From assembly GCF_029953305.1 (NCBI RefSeq), contig NZ_JASBAN010000001.1, positions 124,001 through 188,000 of the forward strand: a stretch of DNA of 64,000 bases. Reading direction: 5' to 3'. Shown in pieces: positions 34,741 to 44,655 of this stretch. A program made the translations under genes and the position numbers. Position 1 is the stretch's first letter; each line of letters starts with the position of its first letter. Origin of the DNA: Commensalibacter nepenthis. GTDB lineage: Bacteria; Pseudomonadota; Alphaproteobacteria; Acetobacterales; Acetobacteraceae. The notes under the pieces were generated by a model, which saw only the letters and a list, made by a program, of their open reading frames with translations, ran no database searches and was not told the DNA's origin.

Positions 34741-36150
34741 TTATTGTCCTTTTAACCATTTTGCAATTTGCAGTGCTGCATCTTGACCATCCCGCACTGC
34801 CCAAACCACCAAGCTGGCACCACGGACAATATCTCCCCCTGCAAATACACCATCTATGGAAGTCATAAATTTCTGCCTATCTACGCTAACCGTTCCATAT
34901 TTAGAAGCACTCAAATTGCTTTCATTCCACAAGGATGATAAAGGTTCTGGATCAAATCCAAGTGCCTTAATCACCATATCTGCGGGCAATGTAAAATGGC
35001 TATCTTCGATAACTCTGACACTTTGACGTCCTCCTGCATCAGGTAGTCCCAACTCTGTTCTTAATGCACGAATAGACTCAATTTTTTCACTACCAATAAA
35101 TGCTTCTGGTGCTGCTTGCCAAATAAATTCAACACCTTCTTCTTCTGCATTTTTAACTTCACGCATAGAACCTGGCATATTGGCTTTGTCACGACGATAT
35201 AAACATTTAACTGATTTCGCACCTTGACGAATGGCTGTACGTAGGCAATCCATTGCGGTATCGCCACCCCCAACAACAATTACATCTTTCCCTTTGGCAT
35301 CCATATCGGATGAAAGCACCTGATTTGTTTGTTGTGAAGCCATCAAATAATCCAATGCCTGAACAACTCCGTTTAGATGGCTACCTAATAATTTAACTTC
35401 TTTTTTCTGATACACACCCGTCGCAATGAAAACAGCATCATGTTTCTGACGCAAATCTGCAAAAGAAATGCTTCCTTCACCTGTATGATCGGCAATATTT
35501 ACATTGAAATGAAAAATAACACCAGACTCTTCAAGCCATTTTTGACGTCTCGCAACGATTTCTTTTTCAAGTTTAAAAGTTGGAATCCCATAGGTCAGCA
35601 ATCCGCCCGCCCGATCATAACGATCGTAAATGTGAACTTTATATCCTTTTTGACGCAACACCACTGCCGCAGCCATTCCACAAGGACCAGCCCCCACAAT
35701 CCCAACAGATTGCGTGTGTTCTTGTACAGGCACAACAGGTTGAATTAATCCATTTTCAAACGCATGATCGGTAATATATGCCTCAACAGCACCAATAGTT
35801 ACGCTTTTAAACCCAGGCTCGATTACACAACTACCTTCACATAACCTATCTTGTGGACAGATACGACCACAAATTTCTGGAAAGCTATTGGTTTCAGACG
35901 AAAGCGCATAGGCTTCTTCTAAACGATTTTCAGCAGTTAATTTCAACCAATCAGGAATATAGTTGGATAAAGGGCATTTTGTTGAACAAAAAGGAACGCC
36001 ACATTGTGAGCAACGACTGGCTTGTGTTTTGGCTTGTTCATCTGAAAAACGACGGTAAGTTTCCAAGAAATCGGTTTTTCGAATTTCTGCTGGTCGTTTT
36101 TCAGGTTGCTGTTGATCGAGAGAAATAAATTTTAACATAACATTAGGCAT
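34741..36150 (-). CDS. gltD: Glutamate synthase (NADPH) small subunit
   Basis: 469 residues. An N-terminal 4Fe-4S region (CSQCGVPFCSTKCPLSNYIP and CGRICPQDRLCEGSC) precedes FAD (VGIVGAGPCGMAAAVVL) and NADPH (VIVVGGGDTAMDC) Rossmann motifs. It oxidises NADPH and feeds electrons to GltB. gltD precedes gltB, with about 95 bases between, so the two are probably co-transcribed. Complete, no anomaly. Confidence 0.97.
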   Translation of the reverse strand: MPNVMLKFISLDQQQPEKRPAEIRKTDFLETYRRFSDEQAKTQASRCSQCGVPFCSTKCPLSNYIPDWLKLTAENRLEEAYALSSETNSFPEICGRICPQDRLCEGSCVIEPGFKSVTIGAVEAYITDHAFENGLIQPVVPVQEHTQSVGIVGAGPCGMAAAVVLRQKGYKVHIYDRYDRAGGLLTYGIPTFKLEKEIVARRQKWLEESGVIFHFNVNIADHTGEGSISFADLRQKHDAVFIATGVYQKKEVKLLGSHLNGVVQALDYLMASQQTNQVLSSDMDAKGKDVIVVGGGDTAMDCLRTAIRQGAKSVKCLYRRDKANMPGSMREVKNAEEEGVEFIWQAAPEAFIGSEKIESIRALRTELGLPDAGGRQSVRVIEDSHFTLPADMVIKALGFDPEPLSSLWNESNLSASKYGTVSVDRQKFMTSIDGVFAGGDIVRGASLVVWAVRDGQDAALQIAKWLKGQ

Positions 36151-36281
36151 AATAGTACCATCGCCTTTACGATTACAAACTCAATGATACCTAATCGTTT
36201 ATTCTATTCTTCACTTAAATAAAAGACAGTAATGCTGACCTATTATTAAAATAATTTAAAAAAGATTATTTTAATAATATT

Positions 36282-37253
36282 TTATTGCTCAACTCGACGC
36301 TGTAAACGCTTTAGCTCAGTAAAATCACTGATTGATCTATAACAATAAAGATAAATAGGAGCAATCATTTCTATTGATTTTGGAACAATTCCCAATGCTA
36401 ACAGCCCATTTTCGTTCTGACTTAGAACAGAATCATACTCCATCATATTAAATAATGCAGGTGTCATAATAGCACCCGGCATAAATTGCAATGTAAACCC
36501 CATCAATCTTATCAAAACAGGACTGAGCCCACTCACATCATTTCCAGTTCTAAGCCATTGCACTAACCAAGTCATTAACTCACGATTAGTATAAGATTCT
36601 GCGCCTGCAATTTCATATATTTTTCCACTACATTCGACTTTCTGCACAACGCTTATAACCGCATCGGCAACATCACCCGCATAGATGGGTTGTAATTTGG
36701 TATTCACATTATAAGTAGGCATAATCGGAAAATAACTAGCAATTAGAGCCAATTTATTTAAAAATTGATCTTCAGGTCCAAAAACAACACTGGTACGTAA
36801 AATTACAGCGGATGCAAATGCTTGTAAAACTGCATCCTCAGCTTTTTTCTTGCTAACTAGATACGCAGAGCGGCTATCTAATGCCGCACCCAGTGCAGAA
36901 AAATGAATTAATCGCTTTACCCCAGCAGCAGCACTAATTCGTGCTATATTTTGAGCAGCTTGTACATTATGTAATTCAAGTTTAGCTTTATTTTTTCCAA
37001 AAGCAAATCCAGAGATATTAACAACAATTTCTGCACCTTCAATCGCACGAATGATCGTGCTTTCTTTTTTAACAGAACAATAAAGAGGTGTAATATGTCC
37101 AACATTGCCAAAAGGTCTGATGGTATTGACCAATGCAGGCTGAGGAACAGCAACACGAACAATATACCCCGCCTTGACCAATCGTTCTATAATATAGCCT
37201 TCTACGAATTGATTATTTCCAATAACCGTTGCGACTTTACGTGTATCACTCAC
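36282..37253 (-). CDS. NDUFA9-like NAD(P)-binding protein (atypical SDR)
   Basis: 323 residues of the extended/atypical SDR family related to the complex I accessory subunit NDUFA9. The N-terminal nucleotide-binding segment is degenerate (ATVIGNNQFVEGYIIERLVKAG in place of GGTGFIG). The SDR body is recognisable (VKRLIHFSALGA, YLVSKKKAEDAV, ILRTSVVFGPEDQFLNKLA, QPIYAGDVADAV). The degenerate glycine motif suggests weak or structural nucleotide binding. Alphaproteobacterial homologues are associated with respiratory complex I or quinone metabolism. Monocistronic on the minus strand. Confidence 0.82.
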   Translation of the reverse strand: MSDTRKVATVIGNNQFVEGYIIERLVKAGYIVRVAVPQPALVNTIRPFGNVGHITPLYCSVKKESTIIRAIEGAEIVVNISGFAFGKNKAKLELHNVQAAQNIARISAAAGVKRLIHFSALGAALDSRSAYLVSKKKAEDAVLQAFASAVILRTSVVFGPEDQFLNKLALIASYFPIMPTYNVNTKLQPIYAGDVADAVISVVQKVECSGKIYEIAGAESYTNRELMTWLVQWLRTGNDVSGLSPVLIRLMGFTLQFMPGAIMTPALFNMMEYDSVLSQNENGLLALGIVPKSIEMIAPIYLYCYRSISDFTELKRLQRRVEQ

Positions 37254-37377
37254 TTAGACACTCCTTTAAACATATCTCACAAGATTTAACTCTTAACGTT
37301 CTGTCTATACTTCTTATACTTCGTATATATATTGTTCAAGATTCAAATGATAAAACGACCTTTAAATATTCATTATA

Positions 37378-38240
37378 TGTAGGAATTGATCGGGTTGTTT
37401 ACAGTGATATGGAATATTACTGTAATGACCATGCATAGAAAAACGAAGCTTACGCTGTATCATCGAGAGGAGATATGGCGATTATATCATCAAGAGAAAG
37501 TGATGATAACGGATCTGGCTAAGCGTTTTATGGTCAGCAGACCTACGATTTATGTTGTATTAAGGCGAGCTCGGTTGCAATTATTTGTGCCGATGTCCAG
37601 CACAAATGAGCGTTATAAAACGATCAAATATGGCATTAAACGCCTTGCTAAGATTGAAAAAACACTTGAGGACAACCTCAGATGGCAAGTCAAAAAATAT
37701 AACAACTCTTATCCTGGGGAGATGGTGCATGTCGAGACTAAACGGCTTCCTTTGTTGAAAAATGAGACTAAATAGCAAAATCTTTTTGTAGGTATTGATG
37801 ATTTTTCTCGAGAACTCTATGCAGGGATTTACAACGATAAATCTCAGTTTAGTACAGCTTTGTTCTTACAAGACGATGTGCAGGTTCAATGCCCTTATAT
37901 GATCGAATGTGTTTACTTTGACAATGGCAGAGAATGCCAAGGAACGCTTGAACATCTGTTTGTTAAAACCTGTTATACCAATCGGATTAACCAGAAATTT
38001 ACCAAGCCAGCTTGCCCTCAAACCAATGGCAAAGCAGAGCGCGTCATTCGCACACTCATGGAAATGTGGCATGAGCGTGCATTGTTCGTCAATGCTCAAG
38101 ATCGAAAGTTAAAGTTGAAACGATTTATAAATTATTATAACATTGTTAAACCCCATAAAGGCATTCAAGGAAAAACACCCTATGAGGTCTTAGATGGTTA
38201 TTTTAAACAAAATCTGTAAACAACCCGATCAATTCCTACA
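37378..38240 (+). mobile_element. IS481-family insertion sequence, copy 3 (inactive)
   Basis: 863 bp: exactly the 872-bp element minus a 9-bp in-frame deletion (the CTCGGGAGT of the other copies, near 37782). Both terminal repeats are present (TGTAGGAATTGATCGGG at the left; CCCGATCAATTCCTACA at the right). The right flank (TTTAAAC) does not repeat the left flank (TTCATTATA), so no target duplication is seen. The left flank matches that of copy 1. Confidence 0.9.
37431..38219 (+). pseudogene. IS481-family transposase, inactivated
   Basis: Same frame throughout, but the codon CAG (Gln) is TAG at 37773-37775, followed by the 9-bp in-frame deletion that removes three residues before LFVGIDDF. 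Several private substitutions elsewhere (YFDNGREC, TALFLQDDVQ) indicate relaxed selection. The stop falls before the first catalytic Asp, so only the HTH half would be made, which might still bind the terminal repeats. Confidence 0.9.
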
Positions 38241-38733
38241 TTTAAACAATGATACTGTTTATTTACCACAATTCAAACAAAGAGGTGGTAATCCATATAT
38301 TACAAATAATGTTAGTATAGATATTATTAAATCTAAAGCTAACCAAGGGGACGTTGTTGCCCAACTTGCATTGGGATTATTATATGGGTTGGGAGAAAGA
38401 ATTCCTCTTGATCATAAAAAAGCAGCTTATTGGTTTCAAAAAGCAGCAAATCAAGGTCATGTTGTGGCTTTGGTCAATCTAGGAGTGATGTATGATACAG
38501 GACGAGGTACTCCGAAAGATTTTATAAAAGCTAAAAAGTATTTTGAAAAAGCAATTTCAAAAGGTAGTTCTGAAGCTAAGATGAAATTAGGAATTATGTA
38601 TTTTCTTGGTGAGATTACCCCAAAGGATAATGCTAAAGCACTAGAATTATTTGAGCAATTTTGTAAAGAATCACCCAAAGAGTGTAACAGAACCATTCAA
38701 TCTATGATGCTACAATTGCGAAATTCTCGATAA
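38241..38733 (+). pseudogene. Sel1-repeat protein truncated at its 5' end by IS481 copy 3
   Basis: The sequence from the IS edge onward encodes NNDTVYLPQFKQRGGN followed by three Sel1-like repeats (AQLALGLLYGLGERIPLDHK, ALVNLGVMYDTGRGTPKDFI, AKMKLGIMYFLGEITPKDNA). The native start and any signal peptide are missing. An open frame nevertheless begins at an ATG inside the IS (38194) and would add a 16-residue IS-derived leader. Sel1 proteins usually mediate protein contacts. Whether the hybrid is expressed is unknown. Confidence 0.75.
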
Positions 38734-38754
38734 AAGCCAATGAATGTAAAAATG

Positions 38755-39291
38755 TTATTTAAACATCATGCTTTTAAAAACATTATCTTTGTCGATAAAA
38801 TGATGTTTAAAAGCGGCAGCAATATGCCCAACAACCATAATTCCTACGATCCAAGATAAATATATATGAACGGGTTTAATGATTGCTTTAAACTCAGGAT
38901 TAGCATGAATTAAGGTTGGTAGATTAAAAAGATACAAAACGGGTGCTGGATAACCGACACTCCAACTGAGTAAGCAACCAGTCACGGGCATTAAAATCAA
39001 CATCATATATAAAATAATATGCATAATATGTGTGAGTTTTTTTAATGTAGGCGACATTGTATCGGGTAAATCAGGCACTGGATGTGTGTAACGCCAGAAT
39101 AATCGAATACAAAAAAGAAATATGATTGTTGTTGCGATGTTTTTATGTAGACCAATAAGGGTGGATCTTAATGGATCTGTGTTGGATATTATAAAATGAT
39201 CGCTGTAAAATCCAATAAACCAAACAAAAATAAAAAGCGTAGCCATGAGCCAATGCAATATTTTGGCGGTTAACGTATATGATGTTTTCAT
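38755..39291 (-). CDS. Cytochrome b561 family protein
   Basis: 178 residues with four membrane helices and paired haem-ligand histidines (KILHWLMATLF, LHKNIATTIIF, HIMHIILYMML, VHIYLSWIVGIMVVGHIAAAFKHHF). Prokaryotic b561 proteins pass electrons between quinol and periplasmic acceptors, including superoxide in CybB-like members. Single gene, convergent with the Sel1 remnant and divergent from the FAH-family gene. Confidence 0.9.
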   Translation of the reverse strand: MKTSYTLTAKILHWLMATLFIFVWFIGFYSDHFIISNTDPLRSTLIGLHKNIATTIIFLFCIRLFWRYTHPVPDLPDTMSPTLKKLTHIMHIILYMMLILMPVTGCLLSWSVGYPAPVLYLFNLPTLIHANPEFKAIIKPVHIYLSWIVGIMVVGHIAAAFKHHFIDKDNVFKSMMFK

Positions 39292-39397
39292 AGTGATTCG
39301 TATCTCAACAAATGTTGTTTATATATTCTTTGATTTTATTGATATAGTAAAATATGAACATAGTCATATTAATTTTTCTATCGTTAGGATTTCAGTA

Positions 39398-40006
39398 ATG
39401 ATTAATAATATTTATTGCATTGGCAGGAATTACTCTGAACATGCCAAAGAGTTGGGGAATAATGTTGAGGCAGAACCAATTATTTTCAGCAAGCCCAATG
39501 CTTCGTTGGTGACAAATGATGTAATTACGTTACCTGATTTTTCAAACGAAGTGCATTATGAAACGGAGTTGGTGATTAAAATTATCAAAGAAGGTTTCAA
39601 AATTACCAAAATTGATGCAGAAACTTATTACGATGAGGTCGCTGTTGGATTGGACTTAACCGCCAGAGATTTACAAACTAAACTAAGGAAAAAAGAACTC
39701 CCATGGTTTTTATCAAAAGGATTTAAAGATTCTTGTTATGTTTCTTCTTTTATTCCGAAAAAGAATTTCGGGAAGCACATTCGTTTTTCGATGAACCAAA
39801 ACGGTATAATTCGACAAGAAGGAAATACCCAAGATATGGTTTTTGATATTCCTTCTATTATTTCATATCTTAGCCAATATATCATTTTAAGCCCAAATGA
39901 TTTAATTTATACTGGTACTCCCAAAGGGGTTGGTCAGTTACATCGTGGGGATCAGATTACTCTTTTTTTAGAAGATCAAAAAATGGCTCAGTTACAAGTA
40001 AAGTGA
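39398..40006 (+). CDS. Fumarylacetoacetate hydrolase-family protein
   Basis: 202 residues from the ATG at 39398 (GTTAGGATTTCAGTA upstream); the 51-codon extension of the open frame is not protein-like. The FAH fold motifs are present: IYCIGRNYSEHAKELGN, PIIFSKPNASLV, VHYETELVIKI with metal ligands E and E, VAVGLDLTARDLQ, LIYTGTPKGVGQLHRGD. Relatives include YcgM-type acylpyruvate hydrolases and oxaloacetate tautomerases, so the reaction is probably on a small 2-oxo or acylpyruvate acid. Confidence 0.88.
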   Translation: MINNIYCIGRNYSEHAKELGNNVEAEPIIFSKPNASLVTNDVITLPDFSNEVHYETELVIKIIKEGFKITKIDAETYYDEVAVGLDLTARDLQTKLRKKELPWFLSKGFKDSCYVSSFIPKKNFGKHIRFSMNQNGIIRQEGNTQDMVFDIPSIISYLSQYIILSPNDLIYTGTPKGVGQLHRGDQITLFLEDQKMAQLQVK

Positions 40007-40056
40007 ATAGTTTTTTATACAATGATAAGTAAGTTTTTACTCTAAGGTTCTTTGAT

Positions 40057-41346
40057 ATGCATGAAATCATATGTCCCAGTTGCCAGAAAGCATTTAAAGT
40101 TGATGAAGCTGGATATGCAGATATTTTAAAACAGGTACGTGATCGTGATTTTAATAAACAGTTAAACGAACGTCTTGAGTTGGCCCAACAAGAGAAAGAA
40201 CGTGCGATTGAACTTGCATGTTCTAAAATTGTTACCGTTAAAGATTTAGAAATACAGGAATTAAAGAGCAACCTTAAATTTAGTGAAGAAAAACAAAAAC
40301 AGGCGGTGGTTGAAGCGGTTAATAATATTGAAAAAGAATTACGGGGTGTTTTAGCTGATAATATTTCAGAAATACAACAGTTAAAAGCTAAAATAGATGC
40401 TGCTGAGATGGTTAAAGAGCTTGCTGTCACTAAGGCGGTGGGTATCGTTGAAAAAGAACGTGATCAATTTAAAAATAATCTGGAAAAAATAGAGTTAGAA
40501 CAAAATCTCTCTGAAAAAAATTTAAAAGCAAGTTACGAAAAACAAATTCAAGATTTAAACAAAGAGATAGATCGTGTACGTGATATGAAGGCTCGATTAT
40601 CAACAAAGATGGTTGGGGAGACTTTGGAACAACATTGTGAAATAGAATTTAATCGTATTCGTGCAACAGCTTTTCCAAAAGCTTATTTTGAGAAAGATAA
40701 TGATGTTCGAACTGGCAGTAAAGGGGATTATATTTTTCGTGATATTAATGATAATGAAACAGAAATTGTTTCAATTATGTTTGAAATGAAGAACGAGAAC
40801 GATCAGACAGCTACCAAAAAGAAGAACGAAGATTTCTTCAAAGAGCTTGATAAAGATAGAAATGAAAAGAGATGTGAATATGCGGTTTTAGTATCATTAT
40901 TAGAACCTGAAAATGATTTTTATAACACGGGAATAGTTGATGTATCTTATCGCTATCCAAAAATGTATGTCATTAGACCTCAGTTTTTTATTCCAATTAT
41001 TACGCTTTTAAGAAATGCATCTTTAAAATCGTTGGAGTGTAAGACTGAATTGATGCTCATGAAAACACAGAATATAGATATTACCAATTTTGAAAATGAT
41101 CTTGAAACGTTTAAGAGTGGATTTGCAAGAAATTACGAGCTTGCGTCCAAACATTTTGAAAAGACTATCGATGAAATAGATAAGTCAATAGACCATTTAC
41201 AAAAGGTAAAAGATGCCCTACTTGGAACAGATAAACAATTACGGTTTGCAAATGATAAAGCGCAGGAAATAACTGTTAAAAAACTTACTCGTAATAACCC
41301 GACGATGAAAGAGAAATTCCTCATCAATAATGTTCATAAAGAATAG
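40057..41346 (+). CDS. DUF2130 coiled-coil protein
   Basis: 429 residues. An N-terminal zinc-ribbon-like start ([16 protein letters not shown]) leads into a coiled coil covering about residues 30-190 ([35 protein letters not shown]). The DUF2130 domain follows (about 195-360: [50 protein letters not shown]), whose acidic/lysine pattern is nuclease-like (E-x-K). The function of the family is not established. It follows the FAH gene by 50 bases with its own ribosome site. Confidence 0.88.
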   Translation: MHEIICPSCQKAFKVDEAGYADILKQVRDRDFNKQLNERLELAQQEKERAIELACSKIVTVKDLEIQELKSNLKFSEEKQKQAVVEAVNNIEKELRGVLADNISEIQQLKAKIDAAEMVKELAVTKAVGIVEKERDQFKNNLEKIELEQNLSEKNLKASYEKQIQDLNKEIDRVRDMKARLSTKMVGETLEQHCEIEFNRIRATAFPKAYFEKDNDVRTGSKGDYIFRDINDNETEIVSIMFEMKNENDQTATKKKNEDFFKELDKDRNEKRCEYAVLVSLLEPENDFYNTGIVDVSYRYPKMYVIRPQFFIPIITLLRNASLKSLECKTELMLMKTQNIDITNFENDLETFKSGFARNYELASKHFEKTIDEIDKSIDHLQKVKDALLGTDKQLRFANDKAQEITVKKLTRNNPTMKEKFLINNVHKE

Positions 41347-41437
41347 GTTTATTGTCGCTATATCTTGCTATGAGTAAAATATATGATTATGCTGTGCTTT
41401 CATCGTTATTTAGAAGATTAAAGCGTAAGGACAAAGC

Positions 41438-42433
41438 ATGATAGAGCGTCGTAAATTTTTAATTGGTGCAGGAACAGCGGTTACAACTTCTGTAATATTG
41501 TCTGATTCATTATTAACCAAAGCGGTTGCTCAAAGTACAGCTGGGTATCAGACCTTTTTGAAACAAATCCAACAACAAGCTGTGCAACAGGGGTTTAATG
41601 CTTCTATTATGAAACGGGCATTGGATTGGTCTGAACCGAATGCAAAAGTCATTCAATTGGATCGTAAGCAACCCGAATTTACGATGACTTGGGCGCAATA
41701 TTATGAAAAGGTTATTTCTCCAACAAAAATCAGTCAAGGAAAAACCTCTTATCGTTCTTTATCAGGCACATTGTCAAAAATTTGGAAGCAATATCAGGTT
41801 GATCCTAGGATTGTTTTGGGGATTTGGGGAATTGAGTCTGCGTATGGAAAACATACGGGCAAATTTAATGTGATTGATTCTTTGGCAACGCTTGCTTATG
41901 AAGGCAGAAGGGCAAAATTCTTTAAATCAGAGCTGATGAAAGCGTTAAAGATTTTGGATAATCGCGATATTACTCCCGAAAAAATGTTGGGTAGTTATGC
42001 TGGGGCTATGGGGCAACCTCAATTTATGCCAAGCGCCTATTTACAATATGCGGTGGATTTTTCTGGTACAGGACAGCGTAATATTTGGACGGATGTCCCT
42101 GATGTATTGGCTTCGATTGCGAATTATTTGGCAAAGTGTGGCTGGCGTGGTTCTGAACCTTGGGGGCAAGAAGTAACAATAGAGGGCAATTTATCCCAAG
42201 GGCAAATCGGGCGTAAAAATATTAAAACCTTAGGTCAATGGCAGGCTTTGGGCGTGCGTCGTAAGAACGGAACCAATTTTTCAACTAGCTCTGTTCAAGG
42301 TGCTGTTATCAGACCTGATGGTGACGGCGGACAAGCTTTTATGGTTTATCATAATTTCAATGTTATTCGTCGTTATAATCCATCAGACTACTATGCTTTG
42401 GCGGTAGGATTGCTTGGTGATGCGGTTGGGTAA
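41438..42433 (+). CDS. Lytic murein transglycosylase, MltB/SLT_2 type
   Basis: 331 residues. A Tat-like signal (MIERRKFLIGAGTAVTTSVI) precedes the MltB catalytic domain with GIWGIESAYGKHTG (catalytic Glu133), ALKILDNRDITPEKMLGSYAGAMGQPQFMPS and DVLASIANYL. It cleaves the glycan strand with formation of 1,6-anhydroMurNAc. No peptidoglycan-binding domain follows. AAGGA lies upstream of the start. First of three adjacent cell-wall genes. Confidence 0.94.
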   Translation: MIERRKFLIGAGTAVTTSVILSDSLLTKAVAQSTAGYQTFLKQIQQQAVQQGFNASIMKRALDWSEPNAKVIQLDRKQPEFTMTWAQYYEKVISPTKISQGKTSYRSLSGTLSKIWKQYQVDPRIVLGIWGIESAYGKHTGKFNVIDSLATLAYEGRRAKFFKSELMKALKILDNRDITPEKMLGSYAGAMGQPQFMPSAYLQYAVDFSGTGQRNIWTDVPDVLASIANYLAKCGWRGSEPWGQEVTIEGNLSQGQIGRKNIKTLGQWQALGVRRKNGTNFSTSSVQGAVIRPDGDGGQAFMVYHNFNVIRRYNPSDYYALAVGLLGDAVG

Positions 42434-42493
42434 TAAATAGAGTTGTTTTTTTGGAAAGAGAAGCGTAAAGCTGGGTATGATTTTATTTTTTAA

Positions 42494-43402
42494 ATGGTTG
42501 TAACAACTGTGAAACACCCAATAATAAAAACTTATGGCTTTGTATTTGCAGCAATTCTATTGGCATCTTGTTCTAAACAAGATGATTCTGTAGTTTCTCA
42601 GGTAAAACCGCATTATGAGGTTGGTCAACCGTATCAATTAGGCGACCGCTGGCTATACCCAGAGGAAAATTTTGCTTATAGAGGTACGGGTATTGCTGTT
42701 GCTTCTTCTAAAAAGGCAAAACAAGTAACTGCGGATGGGGAAATTTACGCGCCTCAATCAATGACAGGGGCACATCCAACATTGCAATTGCCTGCGATTG
42801 TGACTGTTCGTAATTTAGAGAATGGTAGGGAAATTACAATCCGATTAAATGATCGTCCCATTTCAACATCAGATAGAATTTTAGAATTAACACCAAAGGC
42901 AGCTGAATTGTTGGGAATTTCTAGGAATTCTGAGGCTAAGGTAGAGATTATTGAGGATGAAAAACGAAGTCAAGATTTGGCTTATAAAATGCCTGATGGT
43001 CCTCAAACACAAATGCAAGTGAATACAGCACCTTTGAGCACGATCAAGGTTGAGAATTTAGAGGGTTCACCACAATCTGTAAATTCTGTTACACACTCTC
43101 TTGAACAACCTACGGGGAAAAGTGTACAAGGAACAATTGCTTTGGAGGATCTTCCAGTTGAATATCGCCAAGGTGCTGCAACGGGTGGGCAATTATGGAT
43201 TGATGGTGGCTCTTTTACATCAAGTGTTTATGCTAGTCGTTTGGCTGCAAAAATGGGTGGTCGTTTGGTAAATAGTTATACTGGGGGAAGACGTGTTATC
43301 AGGGTTCGCTCTGGACCTTATACCAGTATAGAACAAGCAGATCAAAATTTGGATTCTTTATTAAAATCTGGCATAAAAGGTGCCAAAATTATCGTTGAAT
43401 AG
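42494..43402 (+). CDS. rlpA: RlpA-like septal lipoprotein with SPOR domain
   Basis: 302 residues with a lipoprotein signal (lipobox LASC at about 24-27), a double-psi barrel (DPBB) at about 55-155 (SMTGAHPTLQLPAIVTVRNL, NDRPISTSDRILELTPKAAE) and a C-terminal SPOR domain (about 230-302: GQLWIDGGSFTSSVYASRLA, VIRVRSGPYTS). RlpA trims denuded glycan at the septum. The usual GxASWYG opening of the DPBB is altered here (YRGTGIAVASS), so catalytic activity is less certain. The start may be ATG 42494 or GTG 42509. Confidence 0.9.
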   Translation: MVVTTVKHPIIKTYGFVFAAILLASCSKQDDSVVSQVKPHYEVGQPYQLGDRWLYPEENFAYRGTGIAVASSKKAKQVTADGEIYAPQSMTGAHPTLQLPAIVTVRNLENGREITIRLNDRPISTSDRILELTPKAAELLGISRNSEAKVEIIEDEKRSQDLAYKMPDGPQTQMQVNTAPLSTIKVENLEGSPQSVNSVTHSLEQPTGKSVQGTIALEDLPVEYRQGAATGGQLWIDGGSFTSSVYASRLAAKMGGRLVNSYTGGRRVIRVRSGPYTSIEQADQNLDSLLKSGIKGAKIIVE

Positions 43403-43415
43403 GGATTGAATAAGC

Positions 43416-44645
43416 GTGCAAACTCGTAGATCATTATTAACTGGTGCTAGTGGCCTTGCTTTTTCTTTGGCAGTAATGAGTTCTTCTCCAGCTGAAGCAA
43501 AAAAACGCAATTTACGTAAACAAGCGGCTGCTCCTGCACAACCAATAGCCCCCAGTGGTCCCCCAGCCAATACACCTATCGGACCATTTGCGACTAGTGC
43601 ACAATATGCATTTATTATGGATTATAATACAGGTGCTGTTTTGTTGGATAAACTGGCAGATCAACCGATGCATCCATCCTCTTTGACGAAAATCATGACA
43701 TGTTATGTTGTATTTGCTATGTTACGTACTGGGCGTATTAAATTGGATCAGCTTTTACCTGTCAGTGAAAATGCATGGAGAATGCAGGGCTCAAAAATGT
43801 TTGTGCCTTTAAATGGACAGGTTTCTGTACAAGATCTTATTCAAGGTGTTATTATTCAATCTGGAAATGATGCTTGTATTGTTCTGGCAGAGGGGATTGC
43901 TGGATCAGAACAACAATTTGTTGCGATTATGAATGATTGGGCTCCTAAATTAGGGCTTAAAAATACGCATTTCTTGAATTGCACGGGCTGGCCAAATGAT
44001 AATCATTTAATGTCTGCACATGATATTGCATTGATTGCATATCATCTTATTCATGACTACCCTGAATATTATCATTTCTTTTCTGAAAAAGAATTTACGT
44101 TTAACAATATTACCCAAGGAAACCGTAATGTCTTGGTTGATAAGGGATTGGCAGACGGTTTAAAAACAGGTCATACCTCAGCTGGTGGATATGGTCTTTG
44201 TGCCAGTTCTGAACGTAATGGTCGTCGTGTAATTTTGGTTGCCAATGGAATGTCTTCGATGAATGAACGTGCGCATGAATGTGAACGTTTATTACAATGG
44301 GCTTTTAACCAATTTGAAAATGTTAAATTATTTAACAAAGGTGAAGTTATTGAAACTGCACCTGTATGGATGGGAACATCTCCAACGGTGCCTTTGGTTG
44401 CAGGTGCAGATTTAGTGATGACGTTACCCGTTGGTTGGCGTAATAAAATGCAAGTGACATTGGATTATAATGCACCTATTGCAGCACCGATCACCAAAGG
44501 GCAAACAGTTCAGGCTTCATTATCAGTGCAAAATGGTGGTCAAGCCATCCAGATCCCTGTGATTGCAGGGGAAAGCGTGCCAAAGTCAGGGGTGATTTCC
44601 AGAACCTTTAAAAATATTGGTTATCATTTCGGAAAAAAAATATAA
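43416..44645 (+). CDS. D-alanyl-D-alanine carboxypeptidase (PBP5/6 family)
   Basis: 409 residues from a GTG start (AGGGATTG upstream). A Tat-like signal (QTRRSLLTGASGLAFSLAVM) precedes the penicillin-binding motifs SLTK (89-92), SGN (149-151) and KTG (250-252), and a PBP5_C domain near the C-terminus. It removes the terminal D-Ala from pentapeptides in the periplasm. The last stretch (SRTFKNIGYHFGKKI) could be the amphipathic membrane anchor. Downstream of rlpA by 13 bases. Confidence 0.95.
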   Translation: MQTRRSLLTGASGLAFSLAVMSSSPAEAKKRNLRKQAAAPAQPIAPSGPPANTPIGPFATSAQYAFIMDYNTGAVLLDKLADQPMHPSSLTKIMTCYVVFAMLRTGRIKLDQLLPVSENAWRMQGSKMFVPLNGQVSVQDLIQGVIIQSGNDACIVLAEGIAGSEQQFVAIMNDWAPKLGLKNTHFLNCTGWPNDNHLMSAHDIALIAYHLIHDYPEYYHFFSEKEFTFNNITQGNRNVLVDKGLADGLKTGHTSAGGYGLCASSERNGRRVILVANGMSSMNERAHECERLLQWAFNQFENVKLFNKGEVIETAPVWMGTSPTVPLVAGADLVMTLPVGWRNKMQVTLDYNAPIAAPITKGQTVQASLSVQNGGQAIQIPVIAGESVPKSGVISRTFKNIGYHFGKKI

Positions 44646-44655
44646 GATGTTGATT

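Noticed and set aside
39245-39397. N-terminal extension of the FAH-family protein
   Set aside because: It overlaps the divergent b561 start region, is not similar to the family, and an AGGA-preceded ATG at 39398 gives the normal FAH start.
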